The translations under genes and the position numbers were made by a program. The notes below the pieces were generated by a model. The model ran no database searches, had not been told where the DNA came from, and saw only the letters and a program-made list of their open reading frames with translations. Of a stretch of DNA of 46,594 nt, positions 1 to 9,728 are shown piece after piece. Within the stretch, counting starts at the first letter, position 1. Every line of letters starts with the position of its first letter. Source of the DNA: Hypsibius dujardini (lineage: Eukaryota; Tardigrada; Eutardigrada; Parachela; Hypsibiidae); assembly GCA_001579985.1 (NCBI GenBank), contig LRSR01011988.1, forward strand, positions 1 through 46,594, written 5' to 3'.

Positions 1-24
1 CATTTTTCATGTCGGGGTTTGCAG

Positions 25-315
25 CTTCTCATGACAGTTTTCACGTCGGTGGCCTTCTTGGCGGTCATAATAAGCAGCTACAAGCGAATTCAGTCACAAC
101 GCGAAGACGACCGCGAAATTATTGAGCCTCCACCGCCTAAATCTGCAGCGGTTGGCGTGCCGTTGACGACAACGACAACCGTAATGGTGAACGAAGCGAC
201 GGCTACGTCTGAACGGATTGCGGACGTGCCAGCAGATTTAGGAAAGGGGTGGTTCAGCCGACGAGCTTTCATGAGGTGGCTCCACCGTCTTACTGGACTG
301 CCACCGAGACAGTGA
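25..315 (+). CDS. Last exon of an unrecognised membrane protein (5' part outside window)
   Basis: A splice acceptor (gtttgcag, ending at 24) is followed by a 96-codon reading frame that opens in phase 0 and stops with TGA at 313-315. It begins with a hydrophobic stretch (LLMTVFTSVAFLAVIISSY) that looks like the end of a transmembrane helix. A charged linker (KRIQSQREDDREIIE), a PPPP run and a Thr-rich segment follow, then a basic Trp-rich end. The layout of a last helix plus a proline-containing cytoplasmic tail resembles the final exons of the two genes just downstream, so this could be a third, divergent tandem member. I see no clear residue-level match, and the tail has no PPxY motif. A polyadenylation signal lies about 135 bp downstream. 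Function unknown. Confidence 0.6.
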   Translation, partial: LLMTVFTSVAFLAVIISSYKRIQSQREDDREIIEPPPPKSAAVGVPLTTTTTVMVNEATATSERIADVPADLGKGWFSRRAFMRWLHRLTGLPPRQ

Positions 316-449
316 ACCCTGTGACACAAGTGTAGCCGACATCTGGGCTATATCAGTTCATTTTGTACCATGACTCAAGCAGTCTTCTTTATGTCTGAAA
401 ATTATTCAGATTATTCAGTATTATTAAGGCTTCTGTCAACGTATATGTC

Positions 450-455
450 AATAAA
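450..455 (+). other. Polyadenylation signal (AATAAA)
   Basis: AATAAA lies 135 bp after the stop codon at 315 and fits as the 3' end signal of the truncated first gene. Confidence 0.5.
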
Positions 456-1190
456 CATCTGATCAGTGATGTTTTCAGTCAAATTATTGTACTTATATGC
501 AGGGGCTCGTTTATCATGATCCTTAAGAGTCGGAACCAAGACCTCTCATGGTAGGGCAACAAGTATTTTTCCCCAAAATTGAATCCAAAATTCGGCCTAT
601 TGTTCCTGATCATTTTGAAACTTGAAACGGGGGATATGGGGGTTTGAATTCGAAGAGCCCCTAGGATTTAAAGTCTTTTTCAACAACTTCAGTTTTTCGA
701 TAAAATGTGAGGGTTGTGCAATGGCAATGTAAGCTTATTATTTATATCTATCAAGAATGGTCCAAATCGGATGAAAAATGATAGTTTTTGAACTCCCAGG
801 GGGGGGGGCTTGGAAATCCATATTAAAATTAGAATTTTTTACACGTGCCCATTTTCTAGATGGAACAAAATAACGTTGAAACAAGAACGAAACAGCTGTA
901 ACATCTCATAGTAAATGTACGTGTACTAAATCCGGTAAGAGCGGTGATTTTTTACCATTCGATGAGATACCGATGCGGCGCACGCTTCATTGCTCTTCTG
1001 GATGAAGTGAGAGACCCGTCCAAAAAAACACAAAAGAGGAGCTCCATCTCTTGGTGCTATGTGAATGCAATGTACGAAATAAGTTTGCGAGTTTGCCGAC
1101 CGGCCTCGAACGATCGACCCGTTCCGTCATTCCGATCGATCTCAATTCCAGCGGAGCTCGAGACATCCCCACACTATGAGAGGGGATGAG

Positions 1191-1227
1191 TGTACTAGTA
1201 CATCAGTAGTACTGTACTAGTACAGTA
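1191..1227. promoter_or_regulatory. Paired palindromes upstream of the first four-TM gene
   Basis: Two perfect palindromes share the core GTACTAGTAC: TGTACTAGTACA at 1191-1202 and TACTGTACTAGTACAGTA at 1210-1227. Their centres are about 22 bp apart, roughly two helical turns, and lie 95-130 bp upstream of the start codon at 1321. This spacing and symmetry would suit a dimeric transcription factor or a cruciform. No factor is identified. Confidence 0.3.
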
Positions 1228-1320
1228 TCTCACTGGCCCACTATTGCGAACACACGTTTTGATAACAAATACATTCTTTAAATGTTTTTCTCCATACGCT
1301 TCAAATTTTCAGCAGCAACG

Positions 1321-1897
1321 ATGGCGATAGGAAATAACAGTGGTCTCATCGAATGGTTAGTCCCAGCAATACTGGTAAGCAGGCGTATCCCTCTTTTCCA
1401 GCGCTTCATGTAAAGACAACCCCTTTGCTTGTGTTTTAAATACTGTAATGTGTAGTCTTGTTTTGCAGATTTGCAACATTTTTGGCTTCTTTTATGACGG
1501 ATTCGGACAGCTATGCGATGAACCGAAAAACATGACCGTCAGCGCAACTTACTTCCGCACCTTCCTCTACCGGTACCCATCGTGGTATCATGAACCCAAC
1601 GCCTCGCTGGGACTACACCTTTTTGCGTGTGGTTTGCTACTGGCTGGAGTTATTGAAGCGGTTTGTCTATTACCTGCGTGGTACCGGGCGAACGAGCTCG
1701 GTACAGGCGAGCATGAGGTATTGCATACCGGAAGCTCAATAGGGTGATCAATTGAGTTGTTGATCTCTAAATTGTTAGACTGACAGGCCAGACAGACAGA
1801 TCGACAGACACATAAGATACACAGACGAGTAGATAGACATACTTACAGACCTATAACAGAGCGACTGTCAGATAGATCAACAAACAGGCAGGCAGGC

Positions 1898-1949
<52 letters not shown>

Positions 1950-2673
1950 GGGCAGACAGACAGACAGACAGACAGGCAAATCGCTTCGCGCCGTTAAAGG
2001 TTTATCACTGAGAGAATCTGACAAGAAACTCATTCGCATCATATTTCGCCAGGTCAATGCGGAATACAAGAGGATCGGCGCTCGAGTAGGTGCACTGGGA
2101 GTTCCTTTTTTCCTTCATAGGCTAGCGGAACTTGTCTGGCTATCGCTGGAATTCGTCATCGGTATTGCAGACCATAACTTAATCCCCACACCAAACGAAG
2201 ACGGTTATTTTTCCAGCTTATTGTCCATTTCGATACATATCATGTACCGGGTAATTATAGATGCATTTTATAACCCTACAGCACTCAAAGTGTCCTTCCT
2301 TCAAGAAGATTCAACTTCCCAAACATAAAATGTTTCTGTACAGGCATTTGTGGTGCGTCAAATCTATCTCCTTTTGCGAACCGTCACCGTGGGCCCACCG
2401 AAGTGGGGAACGGAGCCGAGCCCAACGGCGAGAGAGGACCTTCCCCCGTCCTACTCTATTGCCCATCTCTCGTCTGCAGTGCAATCTTTTGCACGGCGAC
2501 GTGGAATGTCCTTCGAAGCGTCATCGGGACCTCCTCCTCCTCCTCCTCCTCCAGCAGCTGCCGAGTCGACCGCCAACGGCAATTCAGTAGCTGCACGAGC
2601 AACATCCCATCACGAGGCTTCCGAACAAATTTGTCAAAGCACTTCCGCCCAGTCAATAGTAGATTTAACATGA
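1321..2673 (+). CDS. Small four-TM protein with polyproline and PPxY tail, tandem copy A
   Basis: Four exons, all joined in phase 0: 1321-1374, 1469-1717, 2053-2250 and 2344-2673 (276 aa). Predicted helices are at about residues 9-28 (LVPAILICNIFGFFY), 62-82 (LGLHLFACGLLLAG), 108-132 and 155-178. The first extracellular loop has a Cys and two N-glycosylation sequons (NMT, NAS). This places both ends in the cytoplasm. The tail carries VGPP, EDLPPSYS (a PPxY-type WW/Nedd4-ligase ligand), RRGMSFE, a run of eight prolines encoded by a CCT repeat, and a terminal IVDLT. Copy B downstream has the same exon phases, sequon positions and tail motifs. The architecture is reminiscent of LAPTM-type lysosomal proteins, but I see no sequence match to that family. 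The family is unrecognised; trafficking under ubiquitin-ligase control is an inference from PPxY alone. AATAAA at 2831 fits its 3' end. Confidence 0.85.
1884..1976 (+). repeat. GACA/CAGA tetranucleotide array in intron 2 of copy A
   Basis: Roughly 90 bp of (GACA)n with GGCA variants, inside the intron between exons 2 and 3. Similar arrays recur in introns at 14.4, 17.9 and 25.1 kb. On the opposite strand they generate spurious long Cys/Leu/Ser/Val-rich reading frames that are not genes. Confidence 0.9.
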
Positions 2674-3646
2674 CAGATTTCATATGTTATTTTACCCATC
2701 CTGCCTTGTGACAATGCGGACCCTGTTTTGTTGTAAATTAATTTTAGCACTATTCTCTTGTTTGAGGCTGCCTTGGGTTAATTAAATCTCCGGTAATGTA
2801 CATTACATATGCTGGGAATTTATAAATTGCAATAAATCTCATAACAATGTCTGCTTCCATATTCATATTTGTTGTTATCCCGTGCGCTCTTGCACATTCA
2901 TTTGTGCTAATTTTTCACAACTAATTACCAATTCTTGTTTTGTTTTTGAGATTTCAAATCTTTGCATTTCTCCTAAAAGCATTGACATAATATTTTACGT
3001 TTTGACAGTCATTTGTTTTACCACATGTGCTCTAGTAGATTTTGTACCGGTATGCTACGTTTTTGCATTCCTTTTTCTCAACTTTCCTCCCAATTCTTTT
3101 GGTTTTGTTTGGTAAAGTTTTGTTCCTGCTCAAGTTCAAGTTGACATTTTTTTCTAAGTTAAGACCTCCTGTTCATACCGAATCTGAAACGACCGGTCAA
3201 GGAAAAAAACACGAATCCAAATGTGATTTAGTCTGGATTCCAGAACAACCGAAATAGACCGATTTCCGGTGTTTGGAACGGGCACCCAATACTATGCATG
3301 TACTCTGTATGTCAAAAAATAAAACAGATCGGGAGTGGGTACGATCGATTGAGGATCGATCTCCGGGACTTCTGTTTGATTTGCGTTGTAAACGGAGGAT
3401 CAGCTCCTGCTGGGAGGATTCTATTATAAGGCTGCGTGTGTGGGTGCGAGACCACGCTGATCCAGTTTCGCAATTCCAACAGTGAATTATGCTCATCTCA
3501 TGTGCCTGATGAGAAAAGGGAAAACTGTCATCCATAAAGTCTTAGTGCTGGTGCACGCAGACGAAAATTTCTGTAACTAGTAAATATTAATTGTAACTCG
3601 AACTCTTAATGTTAATCTCGCTCGGTCGGATGCGGACAACAGGAGA
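2674..3646. other. Spacer between the two four-TM paralogues
   Basis: Contains the 3' UTR of copy A, T-rich DNA to about 3150, and a more GC-rich stretch at 3180-3540 with repeated GATCGAT-type words. A TATTATAAGG motif near 3421-3430 could be a TATA element for copy B, about 220 bp before its ATG. No gene was recognised. The upstream regions of the two paralogues show no obvious similarity to one another. Confidence 0.5.
2831..2836 (+). other. Polyadenylation signal (AATAAA)
   Basis: AATAAA lies 158 bp after the stop codon of four-TM copy A. Confidence 0.55.
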
Positions 3647-5672
3647 ATGCTGGAGAACAACAGCGCTCTGATGGGAATACTGACATTTTCCATTTTGGTA
3701 AGTCCGCGCACACCACGCTCATAATTTTCCTGACAAATTTTTCGATTATTTTCATTATCAAATACTTTATTATTCAATTGTTATTCAATTTTATCAAATA
3801 TTCATGTACCAATATCTGTTATCAAATTAGTTTTACGTATTATGAAGTATTCATAATTATTATCCAGTACTTATTATTGTGAAGTATTATGTTGTCAAAT
3901 ATTTTATTATCAAATATTGTAATTAGTTTTTATATTTTCTTCCGATTTACTGGAATAAAGACTGTCAATGTCGTTGGCTTCTTCTACGACGGATTCCGCC
4001 AGCCGTGCGAGGTGCGCCACGACAACATCTCCACGACCGCGGCCTACTTCCGCACCTTCCTTTACAAGTATCCGTCGTGGTATCACGACCTCAACGCGTC
4101 CGTCGGGCTGCACCTCTTCGCATGTGGCCTCTTGCTTGCTGGCTGCCTCGAATTCAGTTGCATCTCACCGGTCTTTCGACGAGGTGTGGCACTACGTTCC
4201 GGAACACATGAAGTGAGATTTTAGGCCTCAACAGTAAAGAGACCTATGTATTAATTCAACGTTAGGAACATTTGAAATTCTATAAGATCTTGTCTTTCAG
4301 GTCGATGAAAACTACAAGAAACTTGGTTGGAGACTTTGCACACGCGGATCAATATTTTGCATCCACCGGGCCGCCGAACTGATTTGGTTGCTGCTGGAAC
4401 TCGTGGGGAATGTCTCAGATATCCGTCAGGACTTCATGCCTGCGCCGGACGAACCCGGTTTCATCCCAACCCTGGTCTTCGCATTGATCCATGTCACTTA
4501 TCGGGTAACTAACACAGTACGAGTACTGTCTGAAAACAATTATCATAATTTTATTTGGTTAGGTGATCTGATCTGATTTATTCATTAAATTATCATTTTA
4601 TGTTTATTTATTATTTGCTTATTATTTTATTATTTTTTTTATTATTCGATTTTATTTATTAATGAGAACGTACTGTAATGACGCGATTCTAAGACGCCAC
4701 GCAAACTGCGTCTTCCGTATATATGACCCCAGGTGTGCGTACAAAACACCTACCCACTGAAATGCGCCTCAGTTTTCAATGAGGCAACTTACCAGCGGCC
4801 CACATGCTAAAGGGATCTTCACAAATCAATCAAAAGATCAATCAAGAGAAAAAGCAGGCTCTTACGTTAGCCACTGGCGGAGGGTGGTCTCTCCGATTTT
4901 CTCCGCTCTGATTAATTCTCGCTGAGACAATCCATGAGGCAAGGACCAGCGCTCCAAAATTGTATTTCTCCGATTTTCGGTAAAAACATCTCGAGCATTT
5001 TAAACAGAAACGACAGATTTTTAACGGTAAACATTTGGAATAAAATATTTACGGCAATTCAGACGGAGTGGTGGGCAAACAGCCCGGGGGCGTGGCTACA
5101 GCTGCGCCTTACAATGCGTGTCGCTACAGTACCTTTTTCAACTTCTTTATTTTGTTACTGTCTTTTATTTTTCATTTTATTTTACTATGGTCTATTCATT
5201 GTCTACTCTAATATTTTGTTGGGCAATTCGATTTGCTTTATTATCGAATATTTACCAATATATTCTTAAAAGTCTATCACATGCAATCATCCGAATTTAC
5301 TTGATGTATTTCTGGTAGACATTTGTGGTGCTGCAAACGCTCATTCTCTTCAAGACAGTAACGGTGGGTCCTCCAAACTCCGGTCGTGAAATTACCCGCA
5401 GTGAGAGCGTCGATTTGACCGTACCGGGACTTGCTGCGCTGGCTGAAATGGAACGGACAAGACAACGACTGGTCAATGCGGAAGACTTACCGCCCTCGTA
5501 CTCCTTTACTAATCTCGCGGGTGATGCACCGTATACCCGGCGCGGTATTTCTTTTGAAGAGCCAGTTTTAACACCCGATGGGTCCGACAGAAGCCGGTAC
5601 GAGACCGTCGCCCACGGTGTACTTAACGAAAATCCCGCAGAAACTTTTCACACATCAATAGACCTGACGTAG
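3647..5672 (+). CDS. Small four-TM protein with PPxY tail, tandem copy B
   Basis: Four phase-0 exons: 3647-3697, 3961-4212, 4301-4504 and 5319-5672 (286 aa). The ATG at 3647 is chosen because it gives the same NNS-containing first exon as copy A; the ATG at 3630 is out of frame and closes quickly. Shared blocks with copy A are VGFFYDGF, FRTFLYKYPSWYH, LGLHLFACGLLLAG-like (VGLHLFACGLLLAG), an HRxAELxWL helix, VTVGPP, NAEDLPPSYS, TRRGISFEE and a terminal SIDLT. The sequons NIS and NAS fall at the same loop positions as in copy A. The tail is 117 codons and lacks the polyproline run, but it keeps PPSY and the basic RRGxSFE site (RxxS type). Intron 3 is long (814 bp). The family is not recognised; paralogy with copy A is certain from gene structure and sequence. 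Confidence 0.85.
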
Positions 5673-6055
5673 CTTTCTGACTCTTATTTTTGTTCCTATT
5701 TGTTACCTTTTCTGCAATTTGAGATTTTGACTTTAAGAAACAAGTCTTGCGGCTTTGATATGCTTTTGGTTTTCATAAAATATGAAGAAACAGAACTTGG
5801 AAAGTCAAGGTAACACACGCACAGAACCAACAGGAAAAAATAACACAGAACAGGACAGAGCAGAGCAGAACAAAGTTGAACAGAACAGGCAAACAGATCA
5901 AAACAGATAGAACAGAACAGAACAGAACAGAACAGAACAGAACAGAACAGAACAGAACAGTTTCCTCGGTTGTTTCGTTTTCCCTCTCGTCCGGCTCAAT
6001 CAATCGAATTGATTGAGCTTAATATCGTGTGTGTGTTCATTAGAATCCTATTCAG
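5673..6055. other. 3' flank of copy B with (AACAG)n microsatellite
   Basis: Contains degenerate and then perfect AACAG repeats (about ten units at 5911-5960), followed at 5994-6018 by a near-perfect palindrome GCTCAATCAATC/GATTGATTGAGC-like. No gene. Confidence 0.8.
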
Positions 6056-6154
6056 GTCACCATCCTAATCTGCTTGAGGATTTCCGGACTTCGTCAAGGA
6101 CTGCTCGAGGATCATCACCCTGCAGAGGACCTTGCCCGGCGGACTCGAGACTGA
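6056..6154 (+). CDS. Possible alternative terminal exon of copy B or remnant of a third paralogue
   Basis: A good acceptor (cctattcag) opens a phase-0 frame of 32 codons with a hydrophobic start (VTILICLRISGLRQGL), an acidic segment with AEDLARR, and TGA at 6152-6154. AATAAA follows at 6453. Exon 3 of copy B ends in phase 0 inside the last helix. Splicing to this segment would therefore complete the helix and give a short tail with no PPxY. Base composition is GC-rich against AT-rich surroundings, as in the real exons nearby. It might equally be a decayed copy of a third gene. Evidence is structural only. Confidence 0.3.
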   Translation, partial: VTILICLRISGLRQGLLEDHHPAEDLARRTRD

Positions 6155-8047
6155 CACCGTCATCTACCCTGCGAATTTCCTCTTGATACGTCTGCTTATC
6201 ACAATATTATATAATTGCTCAGAAGAGGTCAATTACCAGCGCAACACTCAGACCGCGACCAAGAAACTAGATCCCATTAAGATAATTTTACAAAATGTGA
6301 TTCACTGCGGTGAGGCCCCATTTTCGTATTGAATATTCAAGGAATTTTCTTGTGCGTCAGCTACGAGCGCTCACATTGCCGTTCAGTTTGAGTCCCTAAT
6401 AGCTCCGCCCTTTTAGAGCCAAAAAACGTTTGGCTTATGTCAATTGATTACAAATAAAATGTTGGCGTGGAATACCGTTGTGTTTGAAACGTAATATTAA
6501 CAATTTTTGAAGAAGTCAACATTTTTTAAATGAAAATTCAGGACAATGGGTCTTTCCACTGTTCCAGCAACTTTGAAATTGTGTAGAAGGTAAATTCTTT
6601 GGATAACACAAAGGCAATACAAAATACACAAAGATCATTATAAATAAAAAAGTATATACAAAATGGAGCCAGAGCATTATGAGCATTATGAGCAAAGTAT
6701 TATAACTGCGAAAAGTCAGACTCAGTGAGATGCTAAAAAATAGATATGGTTAATCAATTAAGTGTTTACGCTCAATGGCTCAAAGAAATATCGCTGAATT
6801 TTTCTCGATTGATCGGAGGCCTCACAGCCGCAAGACTCATTTTCTAAAATCATACTAGGAGACTTGGTTTTCAAAAAAACAGTTTGGTCTCAATCGATGT
6901 TACATTGGTAATTGTCCGTTATTCGTTTGGTGCGCGAATCTCATGGAATCGTACGAAAGACGACAAAAGTTGTGCGATTTTCGTTGTGTTCTTTTTGGCG
7001 CGGTCTAAAAAGCGCTCTGAAGTTGTGAAGTGAAGTTGTAAAGTAAAATTAGGATGTCAAGTTGTGATGTGAAATTTGTGAAATATTAAAGAATTTTGAA
7101 ATAAGTTGCACCCAAAAGCATTACCTTATATTTATAATAATACAAACTAAAATTAATATTTGAATATTGAAAATTGAATAGGTCATTCATTTGATTCCGA
7201 ATTAAAAAGACAATCACGAAGCGTTCATTGATTTTAAATATCTTCTGATTGTGCAAACTAAAAACAGTACGTAACTATTCTTATAACTGCAACTAGTTAT
7301 TGAGAAATATATGAAAAACACAGAATGAAAAAATTTCCTGTACTAAAAAGCATGGCCATTATGATTTACTATGAGTTTGTAAGAAGGTGCAATGAGGATC
7401 AATTGTAAATTAACTCCTGTTTGTTTTGTATGGAGGGGTACATTTCCTTTATAGTAAGAAATAAATCTACATTCCAAAACAACGTTTCTAAGAATTAAAC
7501 TGCTATTTACAAGTATGTCCTAATAGTACGAGCCTCGAATCCAATAGTTTTTACAGCAAAATTTCTCCTTCTTTATTTCCAAGCAATCGTACGTAGTCTG
7601 CAACCCGATTCCTACTTTTGATTGGGTGAAATCTTGTTACCAGGTATTTTTTGGACGTTTTTAAAATTTTAAATGTCAACTCTATTGGCAAATCGTGAAA
7701 CAGCACGGAAAATAAAAAAGTGCGTCAACTTAAAAGTTTTACCTCGTACTGACTGCTGCATGTACACACAGAACCAGCAGCATGCATAGTAGTGTTGTTT
7801 AAATTAAAGTCGGAATTCAAATTAACCAATTAAATTAAAATTAGAATATAATCAAAACAGAATGATAAATAAGCAGTTGAAAAGTTTGTAATTTGACGCA
7901 TTCTTCCAATGCCGGATTCATGAAAGTGATATTTACTTCACTGCCATATATAATAAAAAATACGAGGAAATTGAGCGTGAAGCTAATTTTCCAAATTACC
8001 CTCCGCGGGGGTCGACTGCTCTTTGCTGTTCAGAGTTCCGATAGCAG
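6155..8047. other. AT-rich gene-free stretch
   Basis: After the possible 3' UTR to about 6480, the sequence is AT-rich with no supported exon, no long open frame and no clear repeat. Confidence 0.6.
6453..6458 (+). other. Polyadenylation signal (AATAAA)
   Basis: AATAAA lies about 300 bp after the candidate terminal exon at 6056-6154 and would fit as its 3' end if that exon is used. Confidence 0.3.
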
Positions 8048-8213
8048 CTTTCTGGCCGGTCGTCAGGTGCTCCCTTCTGGTGACGGACATCCCCGCTGGT
8101 CTAACTCGTGGCGCCAGGTGAAGGTGACATGGCCTGCTCAGGACCGCTTTAATCCCATCCTGAAACAGCTTGCTGCTGGCATAAAAGAATACCTGAAAAA
8201 CAATCGTAATTAA
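8048..8213 (+). pseudogene. Orphan exon-like ORF, weakly aminotransferase-like C-terminus
   Basis: Inside an AT-rich desert, a GC-rich open segment ends at TAA 8211-8213 and is followed by AATAAA at 8247. A possible acceptor (gatagcag) ends at 8047; the frame is open upstream to 7893. It encodes FLAGRQVLPSGDGHPRW, then WRQVKVTWPAQDRF, and a helical end (ILKQLAAGIKEYLKNN). The order of an AGR-type turn, then a R-V-T-like strand, then an amphipathic last helix recalls the C-terminus of fold-type I PLP aminotransferases. I cannot name a family with confidence. No upstream exon was found in the preceding 2 kb. It is either the last exon of a gene with distant exons or a relic. Confidence 0.3.
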
Positions 8214-8228
8214 TCCCGTGTTATCTAA

Positions 8229-8790
8229 GTAATGTGATTAAATTTAAATAAAATATTAAACAAATTCAACTCCACCGGCAAAGTTTATTTAAAAAAACTT
8301 CTTTTACCTAAAAAAACTACATACTGAACATTTAATATAGGACTTTAAATAAGAACATGAACAAGATTTTAAATCGAATAAGCTTTTAAATATCAATTCA
8401 TATTTGCACGTCTTTTAGTAAAGAGAAAATATTTTATTTAAAATCAAAAGCCGCTTCTTTACTCATTTGCGGTAAAATATCTTATAGTCATGTTACAATC
8501 TGAAAACCAACACAATCAACATACGGTAATATTGTTTAAAAAAACGTGTTTAAATTTAAATAAACTATTTAACAAACTTCAATCCACCGGTTAAGTTTAT
8601 TGAAATAAAAACCTTTTTTTATTTAAAAGAAAAGTTACATATTGAGCATTTAATGTCGCATTTTAAATACGAATACAAGTATGATTTTAAATAAGAATAA
8701 GCTTTTAAATGTCGATTTCTGTGTTTGTGTTTTGAAATCAAAAAAATAAGCATTTTAGATATAATCAAAACCGCTTCTTCAGCCATTCAA
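8229..8790. repeat. Diverged direct duplication of an AT-rich unit of about 240 bp
   Basis: Copy 1 (about 8229-8468) and copy 2 (about 8542-8790) share an ordered series of blocks: TTTAAATTTAAATAAA, AACAAA(T/C)TTCAA(C/T)(T/C)CCACCGG, AAGTTTATT, GAACATTTAAT/GAGCATTTAAT, GATTTTAAATAAG, AAGCTTTTAAAT, and a final AATCAAAA(G)CCGCTTCTT. The offset is about 313 bp. Copy 2 ends a few bases from the stop codon of the GPCR gene and thus forms its 3' flank. Confidence 0.75.
8247..8252 (+). other. Polyadenylation signal (AATAAA)
   Basis: AATAAA lies 34 bp after the TAA of the orphan exon-like ORF. The same motif is also the start of the duplicated AT-rich unit. Confidence 0.35.
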
Positions 8791-8798
8791 AAAAGCTT

Positions 8799-9728
8799 TT
8801 AATTATGAATTAGCCATACTAAATCAATCCTAGAAACAGTTCGATCGTATGCAGCGTTCCTCACTGGATTCAGCGCGCTGTAGCTGTTCCCCAGCCACTT
8901 AATTGCCAACTGCAACGGAAAACTTGCAGCAAACGCTTTGGGGAAAAACGTCAGTATAATCACCGCGGGGTAGACCGTGATGCAGTGCCAAAGGAACGAG
9001 AGAAATAGAGTCCGCGAAATCTCCAGCCTCCTCCGCTGCAGTCGGCTACTTTTCCTCCCGTAAATGTCCACCATGGTCTTGACAAAGATTATCACGTAGC
9101 ACAGCCCCGTCAGGGACGTCGGGAAGTAGTAGCCCGCAGCGGTGGACAAAGTCAACGGCACAAGACTCTTTCCAGTGGGCAGGATAACACACCCGCCCGA
9201 GGCCGAACTATGGACCATCCTCGAGCCCATTCCGAGGGCGGTAAAAAGGTTCACTAGAACCGTCACCGTCCAGGCGACAGTCAGGATGCCGAGCAGTGCA
9301 GAGGTCGTGGTGAAAAAACGAAAATGTTTCGGGAGGACGACCGCGACGAGTCGGTGGATGGAGAGCACGCAGGTCGCGTACATCCCGGCGGTGTAGGCGA
9401 TGTTGGCGTAGAGGGTCTGGTAGGTGCACACCGCCTCTGGCAGGGGGAAGGCCGGTCCGAGGTAGAAGGGGACGGTGATGGCCGGCACCGCCACGATGGT
9501 AGTGTAGAGGTCCACCGCGATACAATGGACGATGAGGAGCCAGCTGGAGGACTTGCGCAGCGGTCGGTGGGTGAATATGGCGACGAGAAGAATGATGTTG
9601 GCAAGGGTTCCCGCGGCGTTTGTCAGCACGACCGCAATCAGGAAGCCGAGGAGCTCGGAATTGTGGGACAGGGCATTAATGGTAGTCATTTTTGCTGGGG
9701 TAACGGTGCTGATTGAGGTGTTGTTCAT
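8799..9728 (-). CDS. Intronless class A (rhodopsin-like) GPCR, orphan
   Basis: A single open frame of 309 codons from ATG 9728 with seven hydrophobic segments. Family landmarks: Asn44 in TM1 (TLANIILL), Asp73 in TM2 (AVDLYTTI), Cys101 and Cys180 placed for the TM3-ECL2 disulfide, and a TM3 end reading SIHRL (residues 123-127) in place of D/ERY. TM6 contains WHCITVYP and TM7 contains NSYSALNPVRNAAY (NPxxY with the Tyr displaced). N-terminal sequons are NNTS. ICL3 is short and basic (GRKSSRLQRRR). The C-tail is almost absent (about 10 residues). The lack of introns and high GC in an AT-rich flank suggest a retrocopy origin or one of the lineage-specific expansions of small orphan receptors. The ligand cannot be predicted. 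A CTTTCAGCTACC-type short repeat lies in its 5' flank at about 9745-9825. Confidence 0.85.
   Translation of the reverse strand: MNNTSISTVTPAKMTTINALSHNSELLGFLIAVVLTNAAGTLANIILLVAIFTHRPLRKSSSWLLIVHCIAVDLYTTIVAVPAITVPFYLGPAFPLPEAVCTYQTLYANIAYTAGMYATCVLSIHRLVAVVLPKHFRFFTTTSALLGILTVAWTVTVLVNLFTALGMGSRMVHSSASGGCVILPTGKSLVPLTLSTAAGYYFPTSLTGLCYVIIFVKTMVDIYGRKSSRLQRRRLEISRTLFLSFLWHCITVYPAVIILTFFPKAFAASFPLQLAIKWLGNSYSALNPVRNAAYDRTVSRIDLVWLIHN

Larger units (their letters stand above)
316..1320. other. 3' UTR and intergenic spacer with 5' region of the first four-TM gene
   Basis: No gene seen. The interval holds the 3' UTR and AATAAA of the preceding gene. At about 500-640 there is a repeat-like segment that resembles part of 46140-46256, and near 800 a nine-base G run. 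About 100-130 bp before the next start codon are two perfect palindromes. The stretch 944-1190 is open in two frames on opposite strands, but it has no splice or domain support. Confidence 0.6.

Noticed and set aside
1851-2069. Cys/Leu/Ser/Val repeat ORF on the minus strand (also at 14203-14573, 17774-18010, 36157-36339)
   Set aside because: It is the translation of a GACA/CAGA microsatellite, which has no stop codons in several frames.
9142-9716. Long ORFs on both strands overlapping the GPCR
   Set aside because: They are shadows of the GC-rich GPCR frame; only the minus-strand 309-codon frame shows helices and family residues.
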